NCBI RefSeq assembly: GCF_000382045.1
Contig: NZ_KB907465.1
Span: forward strand, 59,903-123,902
DNA from: Variovorax atrisoli 110B
Lineage (GTDB): Bacteria; Pseudomonadota; Gammaproteobacteria; Burkholderiales; Burkholderiaceae_C
Reading direction: 5' to 3'
Length of the DNA: 64,000 bases
Shown here: positions 26,897 through 35,256 of the stretch, piece by piece
Layout: each line of letters begins with the position of its first letter
Numbering within the stretch: position 1 is the stretch's first letter
The notes under the pieces: model-generated
Database searches by the model: none
Told to the model about the DNA's origin: nothing
The model's input: the letters and a program-made list of their open reading frames with translations, nothing else
Program-made: the position numbers and the translations under genes

Positions 26897-27094
26897 TCAT
26901 GCTCCGAACCAGCACTGGCGAAGTACGCCTTGCTCATGGCCAAATTATTGGATTCGGCCCCCCGGAACAATCTGTCGATCAGGACCCTGATAGCCCTGCA
27001 GTTCGGACAATAGAACTAAGGAGGAAAGGAAAGGAGGAAGGGAGAGGGATGGGAACGAGGCAGAGGGCCCGACGGGCCCTCCCCGGTCGCGGGA
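26897..27094. other. cheZ-flhB spacer with a 32-nt purine run
   Basis: Gap of 198 bp between two leftward genes. It holds the dyad CCAA-ATTA-TTGG at 26940-26951, an uninterrupted purine run at 27018-27049 (pyrimidine-only in the leftward transcript) and the hairpin at 27063-27081. A class II flagellar promoter for flhB is expected here; no confident FlhDC box or -35/-10 pair was recognised. Confidence 0.5.
27063..27081 (-). terminator. Hairpin after cheZ, possible terminator
   Basis: Perfect 8-bp stem GAGGGCCC / GGGCCCTC with a GAC loop, 13 bp past the cheZ stop. The leftward transcript continues as a C/U-rich stretch rather than a run of U, so intrinsic termination would be weak. Rho-aided termination is possible. 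Confidence 0.45.
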
Positions 27095-27739
27095 TCAGAA
27101 GCCGAGGCTCTCCAGCAGGTCGTCGACCTGTGCCTGGTTGGTCACGGCATCGGGGTTGCCGGGCTTGATCTGCGGGCCGTTCTGCAGGCTCTGCGTGGCC
27201 TCGTGGCGCTTCTCGGGCGCGGAGTTGTCGATCAGCACCTGCAGCAGCTGCGTCTCGACGTCGTTGACCACTTCCATCATCTTCTTGATGACCTGGCCGG
27301 TGAGGTCCTGGAAGTCCTGCGCCATCAGGATCTCCATGAGCTGCGTGTTGATCGCGCTCGCGCGCTCGGGCACGCCGTCGAGGTAGCCGCGGGTGTCGAG
27401 CACGAGCTCACGCGCATGGTCGAGCTCGATGGGGTTCTTGAACCACTCGTCCCAGCGCTTGCTCAGGCCCTTGGCGTCGGTGGCCAGCGCCTCCTGCAGC
27501 GGCTGCGCCACGTCGATCGCGTTGAGCGCGCGGTGCGCCGCGCGCTCGGTGGTCTCGGCCACGTAGCTCAGGCGGTCGCGCGCATCCGGAATGGCCTGCG
27601 CGGCCCTGGCCACCTGCTTGTCGAGGCCCAGCTCGCGCAGGCCTTCGCGCAGCTGGCGCGTGAGCTGGCCGATGCGGCCCAGGATCTCTTCGGTGGTGTT
27701 GTTGACCGGCTCTGCGGCCAAAGAAGTGTTCTGGCTCAT
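27095..27739 (-). CDS. cheZ: CheY-P phosphatase CheZ
   Basis: 214 residues, normal length. CheZ removes phosphate from CheY-P. The catalytic segment AQDFQDLTGQVIKKM carries Asp145 and Gln149, equivalent to Asp143 and Gln147 of E. coli. The C-terminal VDDLLESLGF is the CheY-binding helix and matches the enteric ending closely. The middle is a long helical hairpin. It begins 1 bp after the cheY stop. CheZ is limited to beta- and gammaproteobacteria, which agrees with the proposed host. Confidence 0.95.
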   Translation of the reverse strand: MSQNTSLAAEPVNNTTEEILGRIGQLTRQLREGLRELGLDKQVARAAQAIPDARDRLSYVAETTERAAHRALNAIDVAQPLQEALATDAKGLSKRWDEWFKNPIELDHARELVLDTRGYLDGVPERASAINTQLMEILMAQDFQDLTGQVIKKMMEVVNDVETQLLQVLIDNSAPEKRHEATQSLQNGPQIKPGNPDAVTNQAQVDDLLESLGF

Positions 27740-27740
27740 G

Positions 27741-28139
27741 TCACGCCGCTTCCTTTGCGAGCTTTTCGAAGATCTTGGTGATCTTTTCCTCGAGCGTGGC
27801 GGCGGTGAAGGGCTTGACCACGTAGCCGTTTGCGCCGGCCTGCGCCGCCGCGACGATGTTCTCCTTCTTGGCCTCGGCCGTGACCATCAGCACCGGCAGC
27901 TTCTTGAGCTCGGGGTCGGCGCGGATGGTCTGCAGCATGGTCAGGCCGTCCATGTTGGGCATGTTCCAGTCCGAAACCACGAAGCCGAAGTTGCCTCCGC
28001 GCAGCTTCTCGATGCCGGCGGCGCCGTCCTCGGCCTCGTCCACGTTGTGGAACTCCAGCTCCTTCAGCAGGTTGCGCACGATGCGGCGCATGGTCGGGAA
28101 GTCGTCCACAACCAGGATTTTGATGCTCTTGTCGATCAC
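27741..28139 (-). CDS. cheY: Chemotaxis response regulator CheY
   Basis: 132 residues from GTG 28139. With this start the numbering equals E. coli CheY: Asp12-Asp13, phospho-acceptor Asp57 (SDWNMP), Thr87 and Lys109 (VVKPF). TTGGA lies seven bases upstream. An earlier in-frame start would add 19 residues with no family support. Receiver domain only; phosphorylated by CheA and acting on FliM at the switch. It sits between cheB and cheZ in one leftward operon. Confidence 0.96.
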   Translation of the reverse strand: MIDKSIKILVVDDFPTMRRIVRNLLKELEFHNVDEAEDGAAGIEKLRGGNFGFVVSDWNMPNMDGLTMLQTIRADPELKKLPVLMVTAEAKKENIVAAAQAGANGYVVKPFTAATLEEKITKIFEKLAKEAA

Positions 28140-28173
28140 GATATTTCCAACTCCAAGGTCGTTTTCTTTTCTC

Positions 28174-29259
28174 TCAAACTCGGTTCGTACGTTCACCGAA
28201 CGTGCGAAGGTGCGCCAGCACGCGGCGGCTGACTTCCGGCAGGGGCGACACGTCGTCCACCGCGCCCAGCGCGATGGCCTCGCGCGGCATGCCGAAGACC
28301 ACGCAGCTGGCTTCGTCCTGCGCCAGCGTGTGGGCGCCGGCGCGACGCATGCGAAGCAGGCCCTCGGCGCCGTCCTTGCCCATGCCGGTGAGGATGATCC
28401 CGATGGCGTTCTTGCCCGCGTGCTTCGCGGCCGAATCGAACAGCACGTCGATGGACGGACGGTGGCGGTTCACCGGCGGCTCCTGGTCGAGGTGCGCCAC
28501 GTAGTTGGCACCGCTGCGCGCGAGCGACAGGTGGAAGCCGCCCGGCGCGATGTAGGCATAGCCCGGCAGCACGCGTTCGCCGTGCTCGGCTTCCTTCACG
28601 TTGATGCGGCACAGGCCGTCCAGGCGCTGCGCGAACGAGCGCGTGAAGCCCGCGGGCATGTGCTGCGCGATCATCACGGCGGGCGAATCGGGCGGCAGCG
28701 GCTGCAGCACCTCGCGGATGGCCTCGGTGCCGCCGGTGGAGGCGCCGATGATGATGAGCTTCTCGGTACTCAGCAGCGGGCTGCGCAGCAGCGACTCCTG
28801 CGGCGCCTCGCCGCCCGGCCGCGCCGCGGCGGCGCTCCTCGCGGGCAGCAGGCGCGCGCTGGCGGCGGTGCGGATCTTGCCGGTGATCAGCTCGGTGTAG
28901 TTGAGCAGGCCGTCGCGCACGCCCAGGCGCGGCTTGGTCACGAAGTCGATGGCGCCCAGCTCGAGCGCACGCAGCGCGATCTCGGAGCCGCGCTCGGTCA
29001 GGGACGACACCATGACCACCGGCATGGGCCGAAGCCGCATGAGTTTTTCGAGGAACTCCAGCCCGTCCATGCGCGGCATTTCCACGTCGAGCGTGAGCAC
29101 GTCGGGGTTGGTGACCTTGATGAGGTCGCGCGCCACCAGCGGATCGGCGGCCGTGCCCACCACCGTCATGTCGGACTGGCTGTTGATGATCTCCGTCATC
29201 ACGCTGCGAATGAGCGCCGAGTCGTCGACGCACAGCACCTTGATTTTCTTGCTGCTCAC
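28174..29259 (-). CDS. cheB: Chemoreceptor methylesterase/deamidase CheB
   Basis: 361 residues from GTG 29259, whose GTGA overlaps the cheD stop. N-terminal receiver with Asp12/13 and phospho-acceptor Asp58 (LTLDVEMPRMDG). The C-terminal esterase has Ser in GASTGGTEAI, His in AQHMPAGFT and Asp in LTGMGKDGAEG. Linker 135-165 is Ala/Arg-rich. It demethylates receptors to reset the signal after CheA phosphorylation. An alternative longer start would run into cheD and is not supported. Confidence 0.96.
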   Translation of the reverse strand: MSSKKIKVLCVDDSALIRSVMTEIINSQSDMTVVGTAADPLVARDLIKVTNPDVLTLDVEMPRMDGLEFLEKLMRLRPMPVVMVSSLTERGSEIALRALELGAIDFVTKPRLGVRDGLLNYTELITGKIRTAASARLLPARSAAAARPGGEAPQESLLRSPLLSTEKLIIIGASTGGTEAIREVLQPLPPDSPAVMIAQHMPAGFTRSFAQRLDGLCRINVKEAEHGERVLPGYAYIAPGGFHLSLARSGANYVAHLDQEPPVNRHRPSIDVLFDSAAKHAGKNAIGIILTGMGKDGAEGLLRMRRAGAHTLAQDEASCVVFGMPREAIALGAVDDVSPLPEVSRRVLAHLRTFGERTNRV

Positions 29260-29906
29260 TGTTTGCCCTTGTTGTTGTATTCGGGGGCGTGCACGGTGCG
29301 CTGGCCGGAGAGCCTGCGCAGCAGCTCGCCCTCCTCGCGCTGCACCTGACTGACCTCGGTCTGCGCGCGCAGCTTGCGCACGATGGCCTTTCCTGTCGCC
29401 GGCACGAAGCAAACGCGGCGCGCATGCGGCCCGCGCAGGTCCTGCGCGGCGACCTCGATGCGCTCGTTGCCCAGGTAGCGCAGCACGAAGTCGGCATTGC
29501 GGTCGCCGATGTTGAGCGTGGTCATGTTGGCCAGCACCGCGCCGCCGCCGAACACCTTGGCCTTGAGCCGGTCGCGGCGCGCGCCGGCGCGCACCAGCTC
29601 CCGGATCAGCACGTCCATGGCGTAGGTGCCGTAGCGCATCGACTCGGTCACATCGCGCGTGCCGGCGGCAGCGCCCGCCTCGCCATCGTCAGGCAGCATG
29701 AAGTGGTTCATGCCGGCCACGCCGGCCTCGCGGTCGTGCAGGCATGCGGCCACGCACGAGCCCAGGACCGTGCTGAGCGCGGTGTTGCTCGAAGTCACGT
29801 AGTACTCCGAGGGCAGCAGCTTCACGGCCATCATCCCGACGTCGCGGTCGAAGTAGTGATGGCTGGCCACCGAACCCGGGGCCGCCGCGCTGGAGGCCGC
29901 GCTCAT
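29256..29906 (-). CDS. cheD: Chemoreceptor glutamine deamidase CheD
   Basis: 216 residues from ATG 29906, overlapping the cheR stop by 4 bp. Catalytic Cys51 is in VLGSCVAAC and His68 in GMNHFMLP, the Cys-His pair of the CheD papain-like fold. KVFGGGAVLANMT and DLRGPHARRVCF are further family blocks. The C-terminal 40 residues (QREEGELLRRLSGQ...) extend past the core. It lies between cheR and cheB, the enzymes that act on the same receptor sites. Confidence 0.94.
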   Translation of the reverse strand: MSAASSAAAPGSVASHHYFDRDVGMMAVKLLPSEYYVTSSNTALSTVLGSCVAACLHDREAGVAGMNHFMLPDDGEAGAAAGTRDVTESMRYGTYAMDVLIRELVRAGARRDRLKAKVFGGGAVLANMTTLNIGDRNADFVLRYLGNERIEVAAQDLRGPHARRVCFVPATGKAIVRKLRAQTEVSQVQREEGELLRRLSGQRTVHAPEYNNKGKQ

Positions 29907-30772
29907 GAGGAAGCACCCGCCGCGCGCGGGCGCGCCAGTTCGTACACGGTCTGCCCCAGCGGCCGGAAGGCCTGGTTGACGAGCGAAGCGTTCTCCGAAT
30001 GTCCGGCGAACAGCAGCCCGTCGGGCTTGAGCAGCGGCGCGAAGCGGTCGAGCACCTTCTTCTGCGTCGGCTTGTCGAAATAGATCATCACGTTGCGGCA
30101 GAAGATCGCGTCCACAGGCTCCTTCACCGACCAGGCGCTGTCGAGCAGGTTCAGCCGCGAGAACTTCACGATCGCCGCCACTTCGGGGCGCACGCGCACC
30201 TTGCCCGCGTTCGAGCCGGTGCCCTTGTTGAAGAAGCGCCGCAGCCGCTCGGGCGCAAGCCTTCGCACCTGCTCGGTGGTGAAGACGCCGGTGGCGGCCT
30301 TGGCCAGCACCGCGGTGTCGATGTCGGTGGCGATCACGCGCGAGGCGGCCGCCTTGTCGCCCAGGGCCTCCATCAGCGTGATGGCGATCGAATAGGGCTC
30401 CTCGCCCGTCGATGCCGCCGCGCACCACACGGTGACGGGCTGCTTCGCCTTGCGCACGTGCTCGGCCAGCGTCGGGAAGTGGTGCGCCTCGCGGAAGAAC
30501 GAGGTGAGGTTGGTCGTCAGCGAATTGATGAAGAGCTGCCACTCGTCGCCGTCCTGGCGCTGTTCGAGCCAGTCGAGGTACGAGGCGAAGTCGGTCACCT
30601 GCAGTTCCCTCAGCCGGCGCGAGAGCCGGCTGTAGACCATCTGCCGCTTCTGTTCGCCCAGCGCGATGCCCGCGCGACGGTGGATCAGCGTCCGTATGCG
30701 CGAGAAATCGTGGTCGGTGAAATGGAACTCGGTCGTCACGGCCAGCCTGGAAGCTTGGCTTTCAATGTACAT
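29903..30772 (-). CDS. cheR: Chemoreceptor methyltransferase CheR
   Basis: 289 residues from ATG 30772; a TTG at 30790 would add six residues. The N-terminal helical domain (FSRIRTLIHRRAGIALGEQKRQMVYSRL) is followed by the SAM-binding domain with VWCAAASTGEEPYSIAI and IFCRNVMIYFD. It methylates receptor glutamates. The chemoreceptor at the right window edge ends in DWTEF, a sequence of the pentapeptide type that tethers CheR and CheB. Downstream genes are overlapped in a cheR-D-B-Y-Z chain. Confidence 0.95.
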   Translation of the reverse strand: MYIESQASRLAVTTEFHFTDHDFSRIRTLIHRRAGIALGEQKRQMVYSRLSRRLRELQVTDFASYLDWLEQRQDGDEWQLFINSLTTNLTSFFREAHHFPTLAEHVRKAKQPVTVWCAAASTGEEPYSIAITLMEALGDKAAASRVIATDIDTAVLAKAATGVFTTEQVRRLAPERLRRFFNKGTGSNAGKVRVRPEVAAIVKFSRLNLLDSAWSVKEPVDAIFCRNVMIYFDKPTQKKVLDRFAPLLKPDGLLFAGHSENASLVNQAFRPLGQTVYELARPRAAGASS

Positions 30773-30838
30773 AGCGCCCACCGTTTCCAATGGGTCGATC
30801 AGACGCGCGAATGCCCCGCACTTCGGGCCGCCTTTGCG

Positions 30839-32161
30839 TCATGGTCCAGCCGCGGCCGGGCTCGCCTCCTGCGCCCACACGAGCGCGGAGAGCTGGGCGG
30901 CATTGACCTGCGCCGGGCTCAGGAACAACGCCTCCGACAGGCGCGCAGCCTGCCCGTCGTCGAGCTCGCAGCTCTCGGCCAGCGCCACGAAGGGGCCGTA
31001 CAGCCCCCCACGCGACAGAATGGCCTGCTGCACCGCCTCGGTGAGCTGCACCTTGCGCAGCACGCCTTCCATAGAGACGCCCAGCAACTGGTCGAGCAGC
31101 GAGAACATGCCGGCCACGAACAGGTTATCGGCCTCGCTGGCCGGCAGCATGCCCTGCCCCACCAGTTCGACGAAGCGGCCGCGCAGGATCGCCTTCTTCA
31201 TCATGTAGGGCGAACCTGCCTTGTTGCTGGTGGCCAGCAGCAGCGAGAGCCATCGGTACAGCGGCGAGTAGCCGAGCATGGCCACCGCGTGGCGCAGGGA
31301 ATGGATCTCCACCGCCATGCCCACCGCGGGCGAGTTGATGTAGCGCAGCAGCCGGTAGGTGAGCGCGGCGTCGTGCTTGAGGGCGGCCTCGATGACGCGC
31401 AGGTCTTCGTTGCGCTGGAGCATCTGCATCAGCTGCACGATCAGCAGCGATTCGGGCTGCAGCGCGTCTTCGGTCTCGAGCACCGGCGGGTTGCGGAAGG
31501 CGCCGTCGACGAACACGTTCACGCGCAGCGCGGCGCAGGCGTCGAACTGCTTCCAGTCCTCGACGCGCGAGGCGACGAGCTCGACCGGCCGATGGCCCAG
31601 CTGCTCGTCGCGGCGCAGCCGCGCGACGGTGTCGGCGGCGTTGGCGCCGACCTCGAGGTGCGTGACGATGGAGCGCAACTCCGGGTCCTCGGGCAGCTCG
31701 GTGCCGCCGCACTGCATGAATCCGAAGCCCTGCTCGCGCAGGAACAGCAGGATGGAGCGCAGATCGGCATCCATCAGCTCTTCGGCGCGCATGCACAGCA
31801 CGACCTGCTGCGGCGGTAGCGACTGCAGCTCGCCCTGGAAGAGCGCATCGACCGTCACGTCGACGAAGAGCAGCTGCGAACCCAGCAGCCAGCCTTCTCC
31901 CTCGGGATTGAGGTGCATGGCGAGCGTGTCCATGAGCGCCTTGACGCCCGCGGCACCGGACGCGCCGGACACAGCCGATTCGGCAGGCGCAGCGCCCGCG
32001 GCGCGCCAGGCCATGCGATAGCCGATCACGCGACGCTGCGCGTCGAGCAGCATCGAATAGGTCAGGTGGCCTTCGCAGCCGGCTTCCGGCTGCGCGGAAG
32101 CGCCCGCATCGGCGCCGGCTCCTTCCCCTTCGGAAGAACGACGGAAGAAATCAAAGCGCAT
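30839..32161 (-). CDS. EAL-HDOD (YuxH/CdgJ-like) signalling protein
   Basis: 440 residues. The N-terminal half (to about 200) is an EAL-like fold without an EAL motif or catalytic acids (starting LTYSMLLDAQRRVIGYRMAWR), so no c-di-GMP hydrolysis is expected. The C-terminal half is an HDOD domain (LLRYINSPAVGMAVEIHSLRHAVAMLG, FVAGMFSLLDQLLG). Proteins of this architecture, such as Vibrio CdgJ, influence motility. It sits inside the chemotaxis operon, 20 bp after cheA and 66 bp before cheR, where cheW and a receptor are common in related operons. Function unknown; a motility regulator by context. Confidence 0.8.
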   Translation of the reverse strand: MRFDFFRRSSEGEGAGADAGASAQPEAGCEGHLTYSMLLDAQRRVIGYRMAWRAAGAAPAESAVSGASGAAGVKALMDTLAMHLNPEGEGWLLGSQLLFVDVTVDALFQGELQSLPPQQVVLCMRAEELMDADLRSILLFLREQGFGFMQCGGTELPEDPELRSIVTHLEVGANAADTVARLRRDEQLGHRPVELVASRVEDWKQFDACAALRVNVFVDGAFRNPPVLETEDALQPESLLIVQLMQMLQRNEDLRVIEAALKHDAALTYRLLRYINSPAVGMAVEIHSLRHAVAMLGYSPLYRWLSLLLATSNKAGSPYMMKKAILRGRFVELVGQGMLPASEADNLFVAGMFSLLDQLLGVSMEGVLRKVQLTEAVQQAILSRGGLYGPFVALAESCELDDGQAARLSEALFLSPAQVNAAQLSALVWAQEASPAAAGP

Positions 32162-32181
32162 TCAGCTGTCTCCCTCGGGTG

Positions 32182-34290
32182 TCACAGCGCAATGGCGTCC
32201 GTCCTTCGGGCCGCGCCCGCGAGCGCGGCCGCGCTCGCGGCCTGCGCGCGCTGGATGCGCGGCATGGCGCCCACGTCGATGATGAAGGCCACGCTGCCGT
32301 CGCCGAGGATGGTCGCGGCGGAGATGCCGGGTACCTTGCGATAGTTGGTCTCGAGGTTCTTCACCACCACCTGGTGCTGGCCGAGCAGCTCGTCCACCAG
32401 CAGCGCGAAGCGGCTGTCGTCGGCCTGCACGATCACCAGGATGCCCTGCGTGGGATGCGTCTGCGCACCCGCCACGTCGAACACGCGGTGCAGCTCGATC
32501 AGCGGCAGGTATTCGCCGCGCACGCGGATCACGTGGCCGTCGGCGGTGATGGAATGCAGGTGCTCGGGCAGCGGCTGCAGCGACTCGATGACATAGCTCA
32601 GCGGCAGGATGTAGGCCTCGCTGCCCACCTTGACCGACATGCCGTTCAGGATGGCCAGCGTCAGCGGCAGCACGATGCGGGTGGTGGTGCCCTGCCCGCC
32701 GCGCGAGTGGATCTCCACGTGGCCGCCCATCTCCTGGATGTTGCGCTTGACCACGTCCATGCCCACGCCGCGGCCCGAGATGTCGGTGACCTGCTCCGCG
32801 GTGGAGAAACCCGGCGCGAAGATGAGCTGCCACACCTCCTCGTCGGGCATCGATTCGCTCACCGGCAGCCCCTGCTGCATGGCCTTGGCCAGGATGCGCT
32901 CGCGGTTGAGGCCCGCGCCGTCGTCGCTCACCTCGATCACGATGTTGCCGCCGTGGTGCTGCGCCGACAGCAGCAGCTGGCCGGTGGCGTCCTTGCCCTT
33001 GGCGGTGCGCACGTCGGGCGTCTCGATGCCATGGTCCAGGCTATTGCGCACCAGGTGCGTGAGCGGATCGACGATGCGCTCGATCAGGCCCTTGTCGAGT
33101 TCGGTTTCCTTGCCGTAGGTGTCCAGGCGCACCTGCTTGCCCAGCTTGGCGCTCACGTCGCGGATGACGCGCGGGAAGCGGCTGAACACGTAGTCCATCG
33201 GCATCATGCGGATGGACATGACCGACTCCTGCAGGTCGCGCGCATTGCGTTCAAGGTGGCCCAGGCCGCTGAGAAAGCGCTCGTAGGCCACCGGGTCGAG
33301 CATGGTCGCGGCCTGCGTGAGCATCGACTGGGTGATGACGAGCTCGCCCACGAGGTTGATGAGCTGGTCGACCTTCTCGACGTCGACGCGGATGGAGCTC
33401 GATTCCTTGCCCGCGGCAGAGGAAGCGGCGGCCGCGGAAGGTGCAGCGGGCGCGGCGGGTGCCGCGGCGGGAGAAGGCGCGGCCTGCGGCCTGGAGGCTT
33501 CGGCGGTCGGGGCGGCAACGGCTGCGGGTGCAGCAGCCGGCGCCGGAGCGTCGACGGCAGCCGCGGAGACGGCTTCCTGCGTGATGTCGATCTGCGATTC
33601 GTCGATGACGAAGCAGCAGACCGCCACGATGTCGTCGGGCGCGCATGTGGTTTCGAGCAGCACGGTGAGCTGGTCGTTGCTGCGGGTGCGCGACAGCACC
33701 TTGCCGAGGTTGGCCAGCTCGCCTGTCAGGAGTTCGCATTCGCTCTCCGACAGCCGGGCGAAGCGTACGCGCAGCGCACCGCTGCCGGCTGCGGCATCGG
33801 CTGGGGCCGCTGCCGGCTCGGGAGCGGCCACCGGTGCGGGCGCAGGGGCCACGGCAACAGGGGCCGGGGCCGGCGCAGGGGTCGGGGCCGCGGCGCTTGC
33901 GTCACCGCTTTCGAGCGCGAGTTGCTGAAGCACGCCGCAGATGTGCGCGACCATGTCGGGATCAGGCTCATTGCCGGCCTGGTAGGCGGTGAGTTGTTCT
34001 TGCAAGGCGTCCTTCGTTTCCAGGAATGCATCGATCATCCGGCCCGTCAGACGCAGCTGCCCATGGCGGGCGCGGTCCAGCAGCGACTCGAGTACGTGCG
34101 TGGTGTTGGTCAGGGCGGTGAAACCGAAAGTCGCTGCGCCGCCCTTGATGGAATGCGCCGCGCGGAATATGGCGTTGAGCTGCTCGCTGTCGGGTGTGTC
34201 GACGTCGAGCTCGAGCAGCAGCTGCTCCATCTCGGCAAGCAGTTCGATGGCTTCGACGAAGAAGGCTTGGGTGAATTGACTGAGGTCCAT
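32182..34290 (-). CDS. cheA: Chemotaxis histidine kinase CheA
   Basis: 702 residues. P1 Hpt domain with phospho-accepting His46 (FRAAHSIKGGAATFG). A long Ala/Pro-rich linker (about 125-170) leads to a second folded block (RVRFARLSESECELLTGEL), then another Ala/Pro linker (about 245-295). P3 dimer helices are followed by P4 with NSLDHGIE (N box) and SGRGVGMDVV (G box), and P5 resembles CheW (YILPLSYVIESLQPLP). All catalytic boxes are intact. The gene lies 54 bp after motB and is followed by the EAL-HDOD gene rather than cheW. Confidence 0.96.
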   Translation of the reverse strand: MDLSQFTQAFFVEAIELLAEMEQLLLELDVDTPDSEQLNAIFRAAHSIKGGAATFGFTALTNTTHVLESLLDRARHGQLRLTGRMIDAFLETKDALQEQLTAYQAGNEPDPDMVAHICGVLQQLALESGDASAAAPTPAPAPAPVAVAPAPAPVAAPEPAAAPADAAAGSGALRVRFARLSESECELLTGELANLGKVLSRTRSNDQLTVLLETTCAPDDIVAVCCFVIDESQIDITQEAVSAAAVDAPAPAAAPAAVAAPTAEASRPQAAPSPAAAPAAPAAPSAAAASSAAGKESSSIRVDVEKVDQLINLVGELVITQSMLTQAATMLDPVAYERFLSGLGHLERNARDLQESVMSIRMMPMDYVFSRFPRVIRDVSAKLGKQVRLDTYGKETELDKGLIERIVDPLTHLVRNSLDHGIETPDVRTAKGKDATGQLLLSAQHHGGNIVIEVSDDGAGLNRERILAKAMQQGLPVSESMPDEEVWQLIFAPGFSTAEQVTDISGRGVGMDVVKRNIQEMGGHVEIHSRGGQGTTTRIVLPLTLAILNGMSVKVGSEAYILPLSYVIESLQPLPEHLHSITADGHVIRVRGEYLPLIELHRVFDVAGAQTHPTQGILVIVQADDSRFALLVDELLGQHQVVVKNLETNYRKVPGISAATILGDGSVAFIIDVGAMPRIQRAQAASAAALAGAARRTDAIAL

Positions 34291-34344
34291 CGCTTGTCTT
34301 GAGGGTGTTTCTTGTTGTTGTGCGGTCCGCCGCCGTGCGCGCGC

Positions 34345-35223
34345 TCAGCCCGCCTTCGCGGTCGGCTTGCCGATGCGCAGCCCGCCGACGGGCTCCGCGC
34401 TGTTCTCGCGCTCGATGCGTTCCTGGGTGCGGTGGTTCAGCAGGATGATGCTGATGCGCCGGTTGATCGGGTTGCGCGGATCGGCCTTGTCCAGGTGCAT
34501 GCTGTCGGCCAGGCCGATCACGCGCAGCACCTTGCCCTCGGTCATGCCGCCGGCCACGAGCTCGCGCCGCGATGCGTTGGCGCGGTCGGAAGACAGCTCC
34601 CAGTTGCCGTAGGAGCGGTCGTTGGTGTAGACGATCGCGTCGGTGTGGCCAGACAGCGTGATCTTGTTGGGCAGGCCGTTCAGCGCGGGAGCGAGCTCGC
34701 GCAGGATGGCGCGCATGTGCGGCACCACGCGCGCGCTGGCCAGCTCGAACATGGGGCGGTTCTCGGTGTCGACGATCTGCAGCCGCAGGCCCTCGGTGGT
34801 GATGTCGATGAGGATCTGCGAGCGGAACTGCTGGAAGACCGGACTCTTCTCGAGCAGCGCATCGAGCTTCTTCTTCATCTCGACCAGGCGGCTCGCATCG
34901 GCCTCGTCCTCGCTCGATGTCTCGGTGAGCCTGACCTCGCCCTCGGCGTGGACCGGATCGGCGCCCCCGCCGGGGATCATGCTGGTGCTGAGGCTGGACT
35001 TGTCGCCGCCGGTCAGCGCCACGCGCAGCGGCATGCGGAAGTGCTCGGCGATGCCTTCGCGCTGCTTGGTGCTGGAGATCGAGAGCAGCCACATCACGAG
35101 GAAGAAAGCCATCATGGCCGTCATGAAGTCGGCGTAGGCGATCTTCCAGCCGCCGCCATGGGCACCGCCGTGCTTGCCCTTGTGGACGTGCTTGAAGATG
35201 ACCCTGGGCTTGTCGTCGCTCAT
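34345..35223 (-). CDS. motB: Stator protein MotB
   Basis: 292 residues. A basic cytoplasmic N-terminus precedes a single membrane helix containing the proton-carrying Asp32 (IAYADFMTAMMAFFLVMWLL). The C-terminal OmpA/peptidoglycan-binding domain includes ITLSGHTDA and LSSDRANASRREL. Asp in ADFMTAMMAFF is typical of the proton-driven type. It pairs with MotA, whose gene ends 33 bp upstream. Flexible region 75-125 is acidic (TETSSEDEADAS). Confidence 0.96.
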   Translation of the reverse strand: MSDDKPRVIFKHVHKGKHGGAHGGGWKIAYADFMTAMMAFFLVMWLLSISSTKQREGIAEHFRMPLRVALTGGDKSSLSTSMIPGGGADPVHAEGEVRLTETSSEDEADASRLVEMKKKLDALLEKSPVFQQFRSQILIDITTEGLRLQIVDTENRPMFELASARVVPHMRAILRELAPALNGLPNKITLSGHTDAIVYTNDRSYGNWELSSDRANASRRELVAGGMTEGKVLRVIGLADSMHLDKADPRNPINRRISIILLNHRTQERIERENSAEPVGGLRIGKPTAKAG

Positions 35224-35256
35224 GATGATCGATCGCTGCTTCCTGCGGCGCCCGCC

